This document shows, one piece after another, positions 9,013-18,330 of a stretch of DNA of 64,000 bases (position 1 is its first letter; each line of letters starts with the position of its first letter). A model generated the notes under the pieces. That model was not told the DNA's origin. It made no database searches and saw only the letters and a program-made list of their open reading frames with translations. The stretch is from Microbacterium sp. EYE_78 (GTDB lineage: Bacteria; Actinomycetota; Actinomycetes; Actinomycetales; Microbacteriaceae): assembly GCF_023149035.1 (NCBI RefSeq), contig NZ_JAHXMY010000002.1, forward strand, positions 1 to 64,000, read 5' to 3'. Position numbers and translations under genes: made by a program.

Positions 9013-9921
9013 TCAGTCGCTGCCGCGCAGGATCGCGATGATGCGCAGGATCTCAACGTAGAGCCAGACGACGGTCACCATGATGCCGAAGGCACCGACC
9101 CAGCCGAACTCGCGCGGAGCCCCGTTGCGGGCACCCTGCTGGACCATGTCGAAGTCCTGCACGAGCGAGTACGACGCCATCAGGACGACCAGCAGGCCGA
9201 TGACCAGGCCCAGGGGGATGCCGAAGATCTCCTGGCTGTACAGACCGAAGGTCCCCTCGGTGACACCCGTCCACATGAGGACCAGGTTGACGAGGCCGAA
9301 GACCAGGTAGCTGACCATCGCGATCATGAAGATCTTGTTGGCCTTCTTGCTGACGCGGACCTTGCCGCTCGCGAACAGGGCGAGGGTGACACCGACGACG
9401 ACGAGCGTTGCGATCGTGGCCTGCAGGACGACGCCCGGCCAGATGAACTCGAAGTACGCCGAGATGCCGCCGACGAAGAGGCCCTCGGCTGCCGCATACG
9501 CCCAGATGAGTGCAGGCCGCACCTTCTTCCGCGAGGTGAAGGTGATCACGAGCGCGAGGACGAAGCCGACCAGTGCGCCGATGATCCACGGCATGATCGT
9601 GAGGTTCGCGGGGTCGACCTCGGTCGGCATGAGCGAACCGCCGAGGGTCCAGAACCATCCCACGAGGGCCGTGACGAGGAGGATGCCGAAGAGGCCGGCC
9701 GTCTTGACGACGGTGTCCTCGACGGTCATGCGCCCCGTGTCGTTCGAGGATGCCGCGGGTGCGGCGTACATGCCTTCGAGCTGCGCGCTCGCGGCGACAT
9801 CGGCGGCCTGGTGCGAGGCGGCCGAGTGGTTCGTCTGGGCGGCAGGGGGCGTCAGGCCGGGGCGGCGCTGATCCTCCTGGAACACCGGATTGTTGAAGGC
9901 GAAATTGCCGGACGCTGCCAT
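9013..9921 (-). CDS. Bax inhibitor-1/YccA family membrane protein
   Basis: A 302-residue protein with a soluble N-terminal stretch of about 80 residues followed by seven hydrophobic helices, matching the BI-1/YccA (TMBIM) family of membrane proteins, some of which are pH-gated calcium leak channels. The actinobacterial subfamily commonly begins with a short NPVF segment, seen here as NNPVF. The start is ATG 9921, eleven bases after GGAG; a GTG at 9933 has no room for a ribosome site. The physiological role is not established in actinobacteria. Confidence 0.85.
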   Translation of the reverse strand: MAASGNFAFNNPVFQEDQRRPGLTPPAAQTNHSAASHQAADVAASAQLEGMYAAPAASSNDTGRMTVEDTVVKTAGLFGILLVTALVGWFWTLGGSLMPTEVDPANLTIMPWIIGALVGFVLALVITFTSRKKVRPALIWAYAAAEGLFVGGISAYFEFIWPGVVLQATIATLVVVGVTLALFASGKVRVSKKANKIFMIAMVSYLVFGLVNLVLMWTGVTEGTFGLYSQEIFGIPLGLVIGLLVVLMASYSLVQDFDMVQQGARNGAPREFGWVGAFGIMVTVVWLYVEILRIIAILRGSD

Positions 9922-10084
9922 TGTGTGTCTCACTCCAAAAGTCGACTCACAGCGCTGTGCTGTCGATCCAGCGTATCGGACCGTGATTCCGCGGGTGCTG
10001 TACCCCGCTGTGAGAGGTCTATGAGCACGCGCGGGAGGGGGCCCGGAGCGCCTTCCGGTCGAGGCTCGGAGCTAGCCTGAGGGC

Positions 10085-11092
10085 ATGCCCCGGCATCCCC
10101 CGCTCGTCATCGGGCACCGAGGGGCGCCCGGGTACCGCCCGGAGCACTCCCGGTCGTCCTACGCCCTGGCCCTCGAGTTCGGCGTCGACGCCGTCGAACC
10201 CGACGTGGTCTTCACGAAGGATCGCGTCGCCGTCGTCCGCCACGAGAACGAGATCGGCTCGACCACCGATGTCGCCTCCCATCCGGAGTTCGCGGGGCGC
10301 CGGACGACGAAGCGCATCGACGGGGTGGAACACACGGGATGGTTCACCGAGGACTTCACGTGGGATGAGCTGGCCACGCTGCGCTGCCGCGAGCGCCTGC
10401 CGGCGCTCCGCCCCGCCAGCGCAGGCTTTGACGGCGAGCAGCCGATCCTCCGGCTGCGCGAGCTCCTCGACCTCGTCCGCGACGTCGGTCTGCAGCAGGG
10501 GAGGGAGATCGGGGTCGTCCTCGAGATCAAGCACGCCACGTTCTTCGCGTCGCTCGGTCTCGACGTGCCGGCGCTGATCGCGGCCGAGCTGCGGGATGCT
10601 CGTTGGGCGGACGGCGAACTACCCCTGACCGTCGAGTCGTTCGAGCAGACCGTGCTCGGCGGCGTGCGGGACGAGGGGGTGCGCGGCCGGTACGTGTACC
10701 TGCTCGAGGCATCCGGTCGTCCGTTCGACCTCGCTTCGAGCCGCGGGCGCTCCGCCCCGCACTACGCGGATCAGGTGCAGCCCCAGGGCCTCGACCGGCT
10801 CGCCGGCGAGGTGGACGGCATCAGTCTGGACAAGACCATCGTCCTCGATCGGCGACGACGGATGCCGGTGGTCGCCGAGGCGCAGCAGCGGGGCCTGCTC
10901 GTCTACGCCTGGACCTGCCGCCCCGAGAACGCCTTCCTCGCGGCGCCGTACCGTCGGGGACGATCGAAGGCCGCGTTCGGCGACTGGGAGGCGGAGTGGG
11001 ACGCCATCGCCGCGACCGGCGTCGACGGCGTCTTCGTCGATCATCCGGACCTCGGTGTCGCGCACTTCGGACGTCCAGGTGCGCGCCGCTAG
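10085..11092 (+). CDS. Glycerophosphodiester phosphodiesterase
   Basis: A 335-residue GDPD-family enzyme that splits glycerophosphodiesters into an alcohol and glycerol 3-phosphate. The catalytic core is visible: His11 in GHRG, Glu20, Glu38 and Asp40 in VEPD and His53, plus the TIM-barrel segments VLEIKH and VFVDHPD. No signal peptide is seen, so it is probably cytoplasmic. The start is ATG 10085, six bases after TAGCCT (10073-10078), so it is probably leaderless. Its TAG stop forms the start of the next -10 box. Confidence 0.9.
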   Translation: MPRHPPLVIGHRGAPGYRPEHSRSSYALALEFGVDAVEPDVVFTKDRVAVVRHENEIGSTTDVASHPEFAGRRTTKRIDGVEHTGWFTEDFTWDELATLRCRERLPALRPASAGFDGEQPILRLRELLDLVRDVGLQQGREIGVVLEIKHATFFASLGLDVPALIAAELRDARWADGELPLTVESFEQTVLGGVRDEGVRGRYVYLLEASGRPFDLASSRGRSAPHYADQVQPQGLDRLAGEVDGISLDKTIVLDRRRRMPVVAEAQQRGLLVYAWTCRPENAFLAAPYRRGRSKAAFGDWEAEWDAIAATGVDGVFVDHPDLGVAHFGRPGARR

Positions 11093-11181
11093 ACTGGACG
11101 CGGTGCGAACGCACCCCGTGTAACTACCTGATCCGTTGGAGAGTCAAGGCGGCACGACGCCTCTCTCCCGCGAAGGTACCC
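11090..11181 (+). promoter_or_regulatory. Promoter and structured leader of the MFS gene
   Basis: TAGACT (11090-11095) begins at the stop codon of the preceding gene and sits seven bases before GTG 11103. The transcript would carry two hairpins. One is GGTGC/GCACC (11102-11106 with 11111-11115). The other is a two-step stem: GGAGAG/CTCTCC (11138-11143 with 11163-11168) enclosing GGCG/CGCC (11148-11151 with 11158-11161). The exporter start follows at 11182. This looks like an attenuator or ligand-sensing leader; no known riboswitch class was recognised. Confidence 0.5.
11103..11123 (+). CDS. Leaderless six-codon leader peptide (MRTHPV)
   Basis: GTG CGA ACG CAC CCC GTG TAA begins exactly where the TAGACT promoter predicts the transcript start. 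That is the same spacing used by at least a dozen leaderless genes in this window. It ends 58 bases before the MFS start, upstream of a strong hairpin. It would be translated efficiently and could couple ribosome movement to folding of the leader. The peptide itself has no known counterpart. Confidence 0.35.
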   Translation: MRTHPV

Positions 11182-12423
11182 ATGTCCGGTCCCGTCACCG
11201 ATGTCCGTCCTGCCGTCCCCCTCGGCCGGCCCATCCGCGCTCTCGCCGGCAGCGTCGGCCTCGGCTACTTCGCAGTCGCACTCATCGCGCGGTTGCCCTA
11301 CGCGATGATCGTCGTCGGCGTCCTGACGATGGTCGTCGATGCGCGCGGCTCCCTGGGGGTCGGTGGATTGACCTCCGCCATGGTCGGTCTCGGAACGATC
11401 GCGACCGGTCCGCTCATCGGCGCCGCAGCGGACCGATGGGGGCAGCGTCCCGTGCTGCTGCTCGCAGCCCTCGTCCAGAGCCTCGTCCTCGTGGCGCTGG
11501 TCGCCGTCGCCTACGGAGACACCCCCGACGGGCTGCTCCTGCTCATGGCCGCGCTCGCGGGTGCCACGGCCCCGCAGGTGTCGCCGATGTCCCGTGCCCG
11601 CCTCGTGGGCACGGTCGGTCGGCTGCGACTGGCTCCCGATGACCGAGGGCGGTTGCAGGAGTCCACGATGGGCTACGAATCCGCGGTGGATGAGACGGTC
11701 TTCGTCTTCGGCCCCGTGCTCGTGGGTGTCGTCGCGATCGCGGCGAACCCCGCGGCGCCCGTCCTGGCGGCAGCCGCCCTGACCCTCGTCTTCGTCTCGG
11801 CGTTCGCGCTGCACCCCACTGCCCGCACCGCATCGCACGCCGTGGCTGCGGGCGATCGGCAGCCGGCCCGGGCAGTGGCCCGGCCCGGCATCCTGCTCGC
11901 CGCATTCGGCACCTTCGCCACCGGGCTCTTCTTCGGCGCCATGCTGACCTCGCTCACCGCGTTCGCGGATGAGGGCGGCTTCCCCGAGCAGACCGGCATC
12001 CTCTACGGGATCATGGGCATCGGGTCGGCTGCGCTCGCCCTGTCGGTCGGTCTGCTGCCGCGCCGGTTCACGCTTCCGTGGCGGTGGATCGGCTTCACCG
12101 CCGTCGTCCTCGTCGGGGCGGTCCTCGCCGCCGGCGCGACCGGCGCGATCTCGATGGGCTGGGCGTTGGCCCTCGCAGGCTGCGGTATCGGGCCGACGCT
12201 CGCGACGCTGTATGCGCTGGCGGCGGCTCGCGCGCCGCGGGGACGCGAGGCGACCGTCATGTCGATCCTCGGCTCGGCGGTCGTCGTGGGTCAGGCCCTC
12301 GCCAGCATGGTCGTGGGGCTGGTGGCCGAGTCCGCAGGGGCATCCCTCGCCGTCTGGACGCCGGTCGTCGCGGCGGCCTTGCTCCTGGTCGCCGGGGCGG
12401 CGAACCTGCGGGTCCGCCGCTGA
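11182..12423 (+). CDS. MFS family exporter
   Basis: A 413-residue major facilitator protein with about twelve hydrophobic helices in two halves. The loop after helix 2 holds GPLIGAAADRWGQRPVLL, a drug-exporter type motif A. The second half begins near RPGILLAAFGTFATG. The start is ATG 11182, after a roughly 80-base leader with a tiny ORF and hairpin; a longer upstream reading frame overlaps the phosphodiesterase gene and is rejected. The substrate is unknown; the leader suggests an inducible exporter. Confidence 0.82.
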   Translation: MSGPVTDVRPAVPLGRPIRALAGSVGLGYFAVALIARLPYAMIVVGVLTMVVDARGSLGVGGLTSAMVGLGTIATGPLIGAAADRWGQRPVLLLAALVQSLVLVALVAVAYGDTPDGLLLLMAALAGATAPQVSPMSRARLVGTVGRLRLAPDDRGRLQESTMGYESAVDETVFVFGPVLVGVVAIAANPAAPVLAAAALTLVFVSAFALHPTARTASHAVAAGDRQPARAVARPGILLAAFGTFATGLFFGAMLTSLTAFADEGGFPEQTGILYGIMGIGSAALALSVGLLPRRFTLPWRWIGFTAVVLVGAVLAAGATGAISMGWALALAGCGIGPTLATLYALAAARAPRGREATVMSILGSAVVVGQALASMVVGLVAESAGASLAVWTPVVAAALLLVAGAANLRVRR

Positions 12424-12462
12424 AGCCGCGTCCGTTCACAGCCGCCCTCTAGGGTGAGCCAT

Positions 12463-13395
12463 ATGACAACCGCCGGCATCCTCGCTGAGGGGGTGCGGCG
12501 TTCGTTCGGGAACGTCCACGCCGTCCGCGACGTCACCTTCCACGCGCCCGAGGGCGCCGTCACAGGTCTGGTCGGTCCCAACGGAGCCGGCAAGACGACC
12601 CTCCTCCTCATGCTCGCGTCGCTGCTGGCTCCGGACGCGGGTTCGATCCGCATCGCCGGGGTCGATCCCGTGGCGGACCCCGCGGGTGCGCGCGCACTCT
12701 TGGGATGGATGCCGGACGCGCTCGGCGCGTGGCCGTCGCTGACCGCGCGGGAGACCATCGCCGTCACGGGCCGCCTGTCGGGGCTGGACCGCGTCGCCGC
12801 GTCGGCCCGGGCGGCGGAGCTGCTCGGCACCGTCGGGCTGGAATCGCTCGGTGATGCACCCGCCAGGGTGCTGTCACGCGGGCAGAAGCAGCGCCTCGGA
12901 CTGGCGCGAGCGCTCGTGCACGACCCACGCGTCCTGCTCCTCGACGAGCCCGCGTCCGGTCTCGACCCCCAAGCCCGGATCGACCTCCGGCTGCTGCTGC
13001 GCTCGCTGGCGGCGGAGGGGCGAACGATCCTCGTGTCGAGCCACATCCTCTCGGAACTCGAGGAGGTCGCCGACGACGCGGTCTTCATGATGATGGGGGA
13101 GACCGTCAACCCCGACCGCGTCGCGCAGGCGGCCGAGCGCGCACGCCCCTGGCGCATCCGCCTCGCGGATCGGGATGCGAGGGCCGCGGCGCTGCCGGTG
13201 GCGCAGGCCCTCGGCCTCGATGTGGCGGCGATCCCCGTCGACCGGCGCGATCTCCTCGTCAGCTTCACCGGGGACGCCTCCGCGGCCGAGGCGCTCGCCG
13301 CGCTCGTCGGTGCGGGGCTGCCGGTCGCAGAGTTCTCCGCCGCCAGCGGGGTCCTCGAACACACCTTCCTCGACCTCGAAGGGGGCGCGCGATGA
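12463..13395 (+). CDS. ABC-2 type exporter, ATP-binding subunit
   Basis: A 310-residue ABC ATPase with Walker A GPNGAGKT at 38-45 and Walker B VLLLDEPASGLDP. The signature reads LSRGQKQR, with arginine replacing the first glycine, a common variant in CcmA-like export ATPases. The start is ATG 12463, seven bases after TAGGGT (12450-12455), so it is probably leaderless; GTG 12454 would lie inside the -10. It overlaps the permease gene by four bases (ATGA). Substrate unknown. Confidence 0.88.
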   Translation: MTTAGILAEGVRRSFGNVHAVRDVTFHAPEGAVTGLVGPNGAGKTTLLLMLASLLAPDAGSIRIAGVDPVADPAGARALLGWMPDALGAWPSLTARETIAVTGRLSGLDRVAASARAAELLGTVGLESLGDAPARVLSRGQKQRLGLARALVHDPRVLLLDEPASGLDPQARIDLRLLLRSLAAEGRTILVSSHILSELEEVADDAVFMMMGETVNPDRVAQAAERARPWRIRLADRDARAAALPVAQALGLDVAAIPVDRRDLLVSFTGDASAAEALAALVGAGLPVAEFSAASGVLEHTFLDLEGGAR

Positions 13396-14471
13396 ACCTC
13401 TCGCGGCTGTGGACCATCACCCGCCTCGATCTCACCCAGCGCATCCGGACCGTCTCCTGGTACGTGCTCCTCGGCGTCTTCGCGCTGCTGCTCGTCGGCA
13501 CCACCGCCCTCGCCTTCCTCGCGTTCTCGGGCATGGAGGATTCCGGACCGGGCGTCTACTCCGTGGTCGTCTTCGTCACGCTCCTGCTGGTCGTCCTCAT
13601 CTCGCCGACCCTGAGCGGCAACTCGATCAACGGCGACCGCGACGCCGCCACCCTGGCGTCGCTGCAGGTCACGCAGGCAACGACCGCCGAGATCCTGCTC
13701 GGCAAGTTCCTCGCCGCGTGGCTCACCGGACTGACCTTCGCCCTCGTCGCCGTGCCCTTCCTCGTCGTCGCCACCCTGGGCGGCGGGGTGAACCCCGGCG
13801 CCGTCGTCGTGTCGGCGCTCGTGCTCATCGTCGAGGCGGGGGTGGTCGCCGCGCTCGGGACCGCGTTCAGCGGCATCCTCTCGCGCCCCCTTTTCTCCGT
13901 CGCGACCACCTATCTCGTCGTCGCCGCGCTCACGCTCGGAACGGGCATCGCCTTCGGTCTGGTGGGGACGAGCATCACGTCCGAGCGCACGGAGCGGTAC
14001 CTGGCCGCCGAGTACGACGCGACGGGCGCTCCCGTCTGCAGCGACGGGTCGCGCTCGTGCCCGAACGATCCGGAGCTCTGGACCTGCGAGGCCGACCAGG
14101 AGGCGTACACCAGTCGCATCCCCCGGTTCGACTACGTGTGGTGGATGCTGGCGCCGAACCCCTTCGTCATCCTCGCGGACGCGACCCCCGTGCAGTTCGA
14201 CCGGTACGGCACCCCGGTCGATCTGTTCGGATACGCGAAGTACGTGGTCCGGCAGGCGCAGGTCGCTCCCGAACTCGATGTCACCTACAGCGACTGCGAT
14301 CCGGACGCCTACAACAGCGATTCGCCGGAGACGGTGATCGCCGAGACCGTCCCGAGCTGGTTCGTCGGGCTCGGCGGGCAGGTGCTGGTTGCGGGGCTCC
14401 TGCTCTGGTGGGCCGGGATGCGCACGCGCACGCCCGCCCGGAAGCTGCCGGCGGGTACGCGGATCGCCTGA
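13392..14471 (+). CDS. ABC-2 type exporter, permease subunit
   Basis: A 359-residue membrane protein with an early helix, a cluster of helices to about residue 190, a roughly 130-residue extracytoplasmic region with several cysteines and acidic residues, and a last helix near the C-terminus. NGDRDAATLASLQVTQATTAEILLGK between the first helices is characteristic of ABC-2 permeases. It is coupled to the ATPase by a 4-base overlap. The large cysteine-bearing exposed domain is unusual and may bind substrate or a partner. Confidence 0.82.
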   Translation: MNLSRLWTITRLDLTQRIRTVSWYVLLGVFALLLVGTTALAFLAFSGMEDSGPGVYSVVVFVTLLLVVLISPTLSGNSINGDRDAATLASLQVTQATTAEILLGKFLAAWLTGLTFALVAVPFLVVATLGGGVNPGAVVVSALVLIVEAGVVAALGTAFSGILSRPLFSVATTYLVVAALTLGTGIAFGLVGTSITSERTERYLAAEYDATGAPVCSDGSRSCPNDPELWTCEADQEAYTSRIPRFDYVWWMLAPNPFVILADATPVQFDRYGTPVDLFGYAKYVVRQAQVAPELDVTYSDCDPDAYNSDSPETVIAETVPSWFVGLGGQVLVAGLLLWWAGMRTRTPARKLPAGTRIA

Positions 14472-14636
14472 TCAGGGGTGGCGGCGCGGGGTGAGGATCC
14501 TCTCATCTGCGCCGTCATCTCTTGGGGGAACGTCAGGGGATGCATAGCCTCCTATCAGCCTCGGCTGCGGACTCCCACTCGGAGGACCGCGACAGCCACG
14601 CCGAGTGCTCCTCCCAGAAGGAAAGGCGGTCCCCTC

Positions 14637-17600
14637 TTGCACCGACGGATTCTGGCGGTAGCGGGCGTCCTCGCGCTCTCACTGCCCACCACAGCGGCGT
14701 TCGCCGCGACAGCCGACGATCCGACCGCTCGGTTCGATCGCAGCCAGTCGACCGATGAGCTGCAGAGCTCGATCGACGCGGCCGCACTCGACCCCGATCG
14801 TCAGGTCGGCGTCGTCATCGAGATGGAAGGCGACCCCGTGGCCGTCGTCCAGGCCGAAGAGGGGCGCACGCTCTCCAAGAGCGAGCGCACGACCGTCAAG
14901 AAGGACCTGAAGAAGGCCCAGGACGCGATCCGCGGCAAGATCACCGCCGAGGGCGGCAAGATCCGCGCCCAGATGCAGTCCGCGTACAACGGCATCCAGG
15001 CGACGGTGCCTGCTGCCCGACTCGACGACCTCTCGGCCCTGCCCGGTGTCGTCGCCGTGCACCCGGTGGTCGTGCACGAGCTCGACAACTCGGTCTCCGT
15101 TCCCTTCCTCGGTGTCCCCGCCGTGTGGGAGGACACCGGATACACCGGTGAGAACGTCAAGGTCGCGATCCTCGACACCGGCATCGACTACACCCACGCC
15201 GGCTTCGGCGGACCGGGCACCGTCGAGGCGTACGAGGCTGCGGCCGCAGCATCCGATCAGGCGGCGGACCCGGCCCTGTTCGGGCCGAACGCGCCGCGCA
15301 TCAAGGGCGGCATCGACCTCGTCGGCGACGACTACGACGCGGGCGGCGAAGGCGACGCCCTCGTCCCGAAGCCCGACCCGAACCCGCTTGACTGCGAGGG
15401 TCACGGTTCGCACGTCGCCGGGACGACCGGCGGCTCGGGCGTCCTGCCCGACGGCTCGACCTTCGACGGACCGTACGACTCCTCGACGCCGTCGGTCGAC
15501 TTCAGGGTCGGCCCCGGTGTCGCACCCGAGGCCGACCTCTACGCCGTCCGTCTGTTCGGATGCGACGGCTCGACCGACGCGACCATCCAGGCGATCGACT
15601 GGGCGGTCGACAACGGCATGGACGTCATCAACATGTCGCTCGGCTCGTCGTACGGCACGGGAGACGACCCCAGCGCCGTCGCCGCCTCGAACGCGGTCGG
15701 CGCCGGTGTCGTCGTCGTCGCCTCGGCCGGCAACTCCGGACCCAGCCCGTACCTGACCGGGTCTCCGGGCAGTGGCGACGGTGTCGTGGCCGTCTCGGCC
15801 GTCGACAGCGCCGAGTCGTTCCCCGGTGCGACCATCACGGTCGGTGGGAAGACGGTGCAGGCGATCAACGCCAACGGCGCGTCCGTCGACGGCCTCGGCG
15901 AGCTCACGGTCGTGCGCCTGACGGACGACCCCGCGACCACCGTGAACGAGGCGCTCGGCTGCGCCGTGTCGGATTACACCCGTGCGGGTGTCGTCGCCGG
16001 CGGCAACCAGCTCGCGGTCGTCGACCGCGGCACGTGCGCCCGTGCGGCGAAGCCGATCTTCGGTCAGCAGGCGGGCGCGGCCGCAGTCGTGATGGTCAAC
16101 TCGACGAACGACCTGCCCCCGTACGAGGGGCCGATCTTCGAGAACCCCGACGACGGCACACCGTTCGAGGTGACGATCCCGTTCCTCGGCGTCCGCCTGT
16201 CGGACGGCCCTGCCTTCACGACCGGCGCGACGGCCACCCTCGTGGGCGCGGAGATCGCCAACCCCGGCTTCCGCGGCTACGCGTCGTTCAGCTCATCCGG
16301 ACCGCGCAGCGGCGACAGCGCCATCAGCCCCGATCTCGCCGCCCCCGGTGTGTCGATCTCGTCGGTCGCCGTCGGCACCGGCAGCGAGCCGTCGATCAAG
16401 TCCGGCACCTCCATGGCGGCCCCGCACGTGGCGGGTGTCGCCGCGCTCTCGGTGCAGGCGCACCCCGAGTGGGATGCCGAGCAGGTCGCTGCGGCGCTCG
16501 TGTCGACGGCGGACCCCGACAAGGTGGCCGGGCTCGACCCGACCCGTGGCGGGCTCGGACTGGTCGACACCGCGCAGGCCGTGGGCACCTCGGTGACCGC
16601 CACGGGCGACGCGTTCGAGACCGAGAGCGGCCGGCTCCGCGAGTCGGCGCTCAGCTTCGGATTCCAGGAGTCGACGAAGTCGCTCGGCGGCAAGAAGAAG
16701 GTCACGGTCCGCAACGACGGCTCGAAGAGCGTCACGTTCACGGTGACGACGCAGGCCTCGGAGCAGTCCCTCGACGCGAAGGTGTCCGTCAGCTCGAAGA
16801 AGGTCACCGTCCGCCCCGGACGCACCGCGACCTTCTCGGTGTCGGTCTCGGCCGCGGCATCCACCGTCCCGAGCTCGCTGGCCGGCGCGGACCAGTTCGC
16901 GTTCTCGGAGATCTCGGGCAACGTCGTCCTGACCTCGGCGGACGCCACGCTGCGGGTGCCGTACCTGCTCGTGCCCCGCTCGAATAGCGACGTCACAGCC
17001 AAGGGGTCGCTGAGCTCGCGCGGCAAGGTCACCGACGGTGACCGCACGCTGGAGCTCCGCAACCGCAAGGGCGCGATCGATGCGGCAGCCGACGTGTACA
17101 CGTGGGGCCTGTCGGACAAGAAGGATGCCCCGAAGTCGATCAGCGACACCGGCTACGACCTGCGTGCCGCCGGCGTGCAGTCGTTCACGACGACCGCCGG
17201 AGACCGGCTCGCCGTGTTCGCGGTGAACACGCACCAGCGCTGGTCGAACGCGGCCAGCAACGAGTTCGACGTCGTGATCGACACGAACCGCGACGGCACG
17301 CCCGACTGGGTGGTGTTCTCCTACGACTCCGGCGCCGTGCGGACCGGGTCGGTCGACGGGATCACCGAGGTGTTCCTCCAGAACGCGAAGACGGGCGCGT
17401 TGATCCCCAGCGGGTTCCTGGCGCAGGCCCCGACCGACAGCAGCACGCTGCTGCTGCCGGTGGACCTGGCCGACATCGGGGTGACCGGCGCGTTCGACTA
17501 CACCGTGCAGTCGTTCAGCCTCACCACTGACGGGTCCGACGCGTTCGCCGGTTCGGCGACGTACGACCCGGCCGATCCCGCGATCAGCAACGGTCAGTAC

Positions 17601-17747
17601 GAGCTCGTCCCCCGTGGGGGCAGCGCGGACGTGACCGTCCGCACCGACGCATCCGCTTTCGCGGCGCAGAAGCCGCTGGGTGCGATGGTCGTGGTGGTCG
17701 ACAACGAGTCGGGCGCGGACGAGGCCCTGCTCGTGAAGGTCAAGTAA
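14637..17747 (+). CDS. Secreted S8 family subtilisin-like serine protease
   Basis: A 1036-residue secreted protease. A Sec signal peptide ends near AAFA-AT (about residue 23), followed by an inhibitor-I9 propeptide to about 140. The catalytic triad is Asp180 (ILDTGID), His256 (GHGSHVAGT) and Ser592 (GTSMAAPH), with the oxyanion asparagine at 366. A PA domain is inserted at about 400-540. The C-terminal 400 residues look like Fn3-type beta domains, as in large extracellular subtilases of actinobacteria. The best start is TTG 14637, preceded by GAAAGG about 11 bases upstream; no ATG or GTG fits the signal peptide. It has no membrane anchor, so it is not a mycosin. Function is probably nutrient proteolysis. 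Confidence 0.9.
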   Translation: MHRRILAVAGVLALSLPTTAAFAATADDPTARFDRSQSTDELQSSIDAAALDPDRQVGVVIEMEGDPVAVVQAEEGRTLSKSERTTVKKDLKKAQDAIRGKITAEGGKIRAQMQSAYNGIQATVPAARLDDLSALPGVVAVHPVVVHELDNSVSVPFLGVPAVWEDTGYTGENVKVAILDTGIDYTHAGFGGPGTVEAYEAAAAASDQAADPALFGPNAPRIKGGIDLVGDDYDAGGEGDALVPKPDPNPLDCEGHGSHVAGTTGGSGVLPDGSTFDGPYDSSTPSVDFRVGPGVAPEADLYAVRLFGCDGSTDATIQAIDWAVDNGMDVINMSLGSSYGTGDDPSAVAASNAVGAGVVVVASAGNSGPSPYLTGSPGSGDGVVAVSAVDSAESFPGATITVGGKTVQAINANGASVDGLGELTVVRLTDDPATTVNEALGCAVSDYTRAGVVAGGNQLAVVDRGTCARAAKPIFGQQAGAAAVVMVNSTNDLPPYEGPIFENPDDGTPFEVTIPFLGVRLSDGPAFTTGATATLVGAEIANPGFRGYASFSSSGPRSGDSAISPDLAAPGVSISSVAVGTGSEPSIKSGTSMAAPHVAGVAALSVQAHPEWDAEQVAAALVSTADPDKVAGLDPTRGGLGLVDTAQAVGTSVTATGDAFETESGRLRESALSFGFQESTKSLGGKKKVTVRNDGSKSVTFTVTTQASEQSLDAKVSVSSKKVTVRPGRTATFSVSVSAAASTVPSSLAGADQFAFSEISGNVVLTSADATLRVPYLLVPRSNSDVTAKGSLSSRGKVTDGDRTLELRNRKGAIDAAADVYTWGLSDKKDAPKSISDTGYDLRAAGVQSFTTTAGDRLAVFAVNTHQRWSNAASNEFDVVIDTNRDGTPDWVVFSYDSGAVRTGSVDGITEVFLQNAKTGALIPSGFLAQAPTDSSTLLLPVDLADIGVTGAFDYTVQSFSLTTDGSDAFAGSATYDPADPAISNGQYELVPRGGSADVTVRTDASAFAAQKPLGAMVVVVDNESGADEALLVKVK

Positions 17748-17775
17748 GCCCGGGGCTCACGGAGCCCCAAGCGAT

Positions 17776-17812
17776 GAGAGGGCCGGTGCGCACTGCGCGC
17801 ACCGGCCCTCTC
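17776..17812. terminator. Terminator after the subtilase gene
   Basis: A perfect 16-bp stem, GAGAGGGCCGGTGCGC (17776-17791) with its complement at 17797-17812 and a 5-nt loop, lies between the converging protease and lipoprotein genes and can act in both directions. Confidence 0.85.
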
Positions 17813-17820
17813 GGCATCCG

Positions 17821-18246
17821 TCACCGCTCGCAGAGGCGCGGCCGATCGCCGTTGCCGAAGCGATAGTCGTAGGTGCGGTCGCCGGCCCGGACCACGATGC
17901 GGTAGCCGTCGACGGTGGCCTGCGTGTAGGACGTGCCGGGCGCCGGGCAGCCGAGCGACCCGTCGGCGAACTCGACGCGCTCCGACGAGATCAGCTGCGG
18001 CGCACCGGAGACGTCGCGGGCCTGGAGATCCGCGACGATCGCCGCCCACTTCGCCTCGGGCACCGCCACGGGCGCACCTGTCGGACCGATCGGACCCGGC
18101 GCCGTCGTGCGGAACGGCGGACGGGACGACGGGGTGGAGGACTCCGCTCCGGTGGTCGGCATGGGTGCTCCTTCGGTGGTGCAGGCGGCCAGGATGAGGG
18201 CGCTCGCGAGCACGGATGCCGCGAACGCTCGGCGGTGCGCGTGCAT
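17821..18246 (-). CDS. Putative lipoprotein
   Basis: A 141-residue protein with a lipoprotein signal peptide; the lipobox LAAC puts the lipid-modified Cys at 22. A Pro/Thr/Ser-rich linker (about 25-60) leads to a domain of about 80 residues containing GCPAPGTSYTQATVDGYRI and ending in CER; its two cysteines may pair. It resembles uncharacterised actinobacterial lipoproteins. The start is ATG 18246 with AGGAGG five bases upstream. Function unknown. Confidence 0.7.
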   Translation of the reverse strand: MHAHRRAFAASVLASALILAACTTEGAPMPTTGAESSTPSSRPPFRTTAPGPIGPTGAPVAVPEAKWAAIVADLQARDVSGAPQLISSERVEFADGSLGCPAPGTSYTQATVDGYRIVVRAGDRTYDYRFGNGDRPRLCER

Positions 18247-18330
18247 GAGGACCTCCTGTCCGCGAGGGTACGCGCGGCGGATGCCGACTGCGAGGCCTGA
18301 GCGCAGCCGCCTGCGAGGCATACTCGGGTC

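Noticed and set aside
14637..17747. Subtilase as the mycosin (MycP) of the secretion locus
   Set aside because: It is 35 kb away, has an I9 propeptide, a PA insert and a long beta-rich C-terminus, and lacks the C-terminal membrane helix of mycosins.
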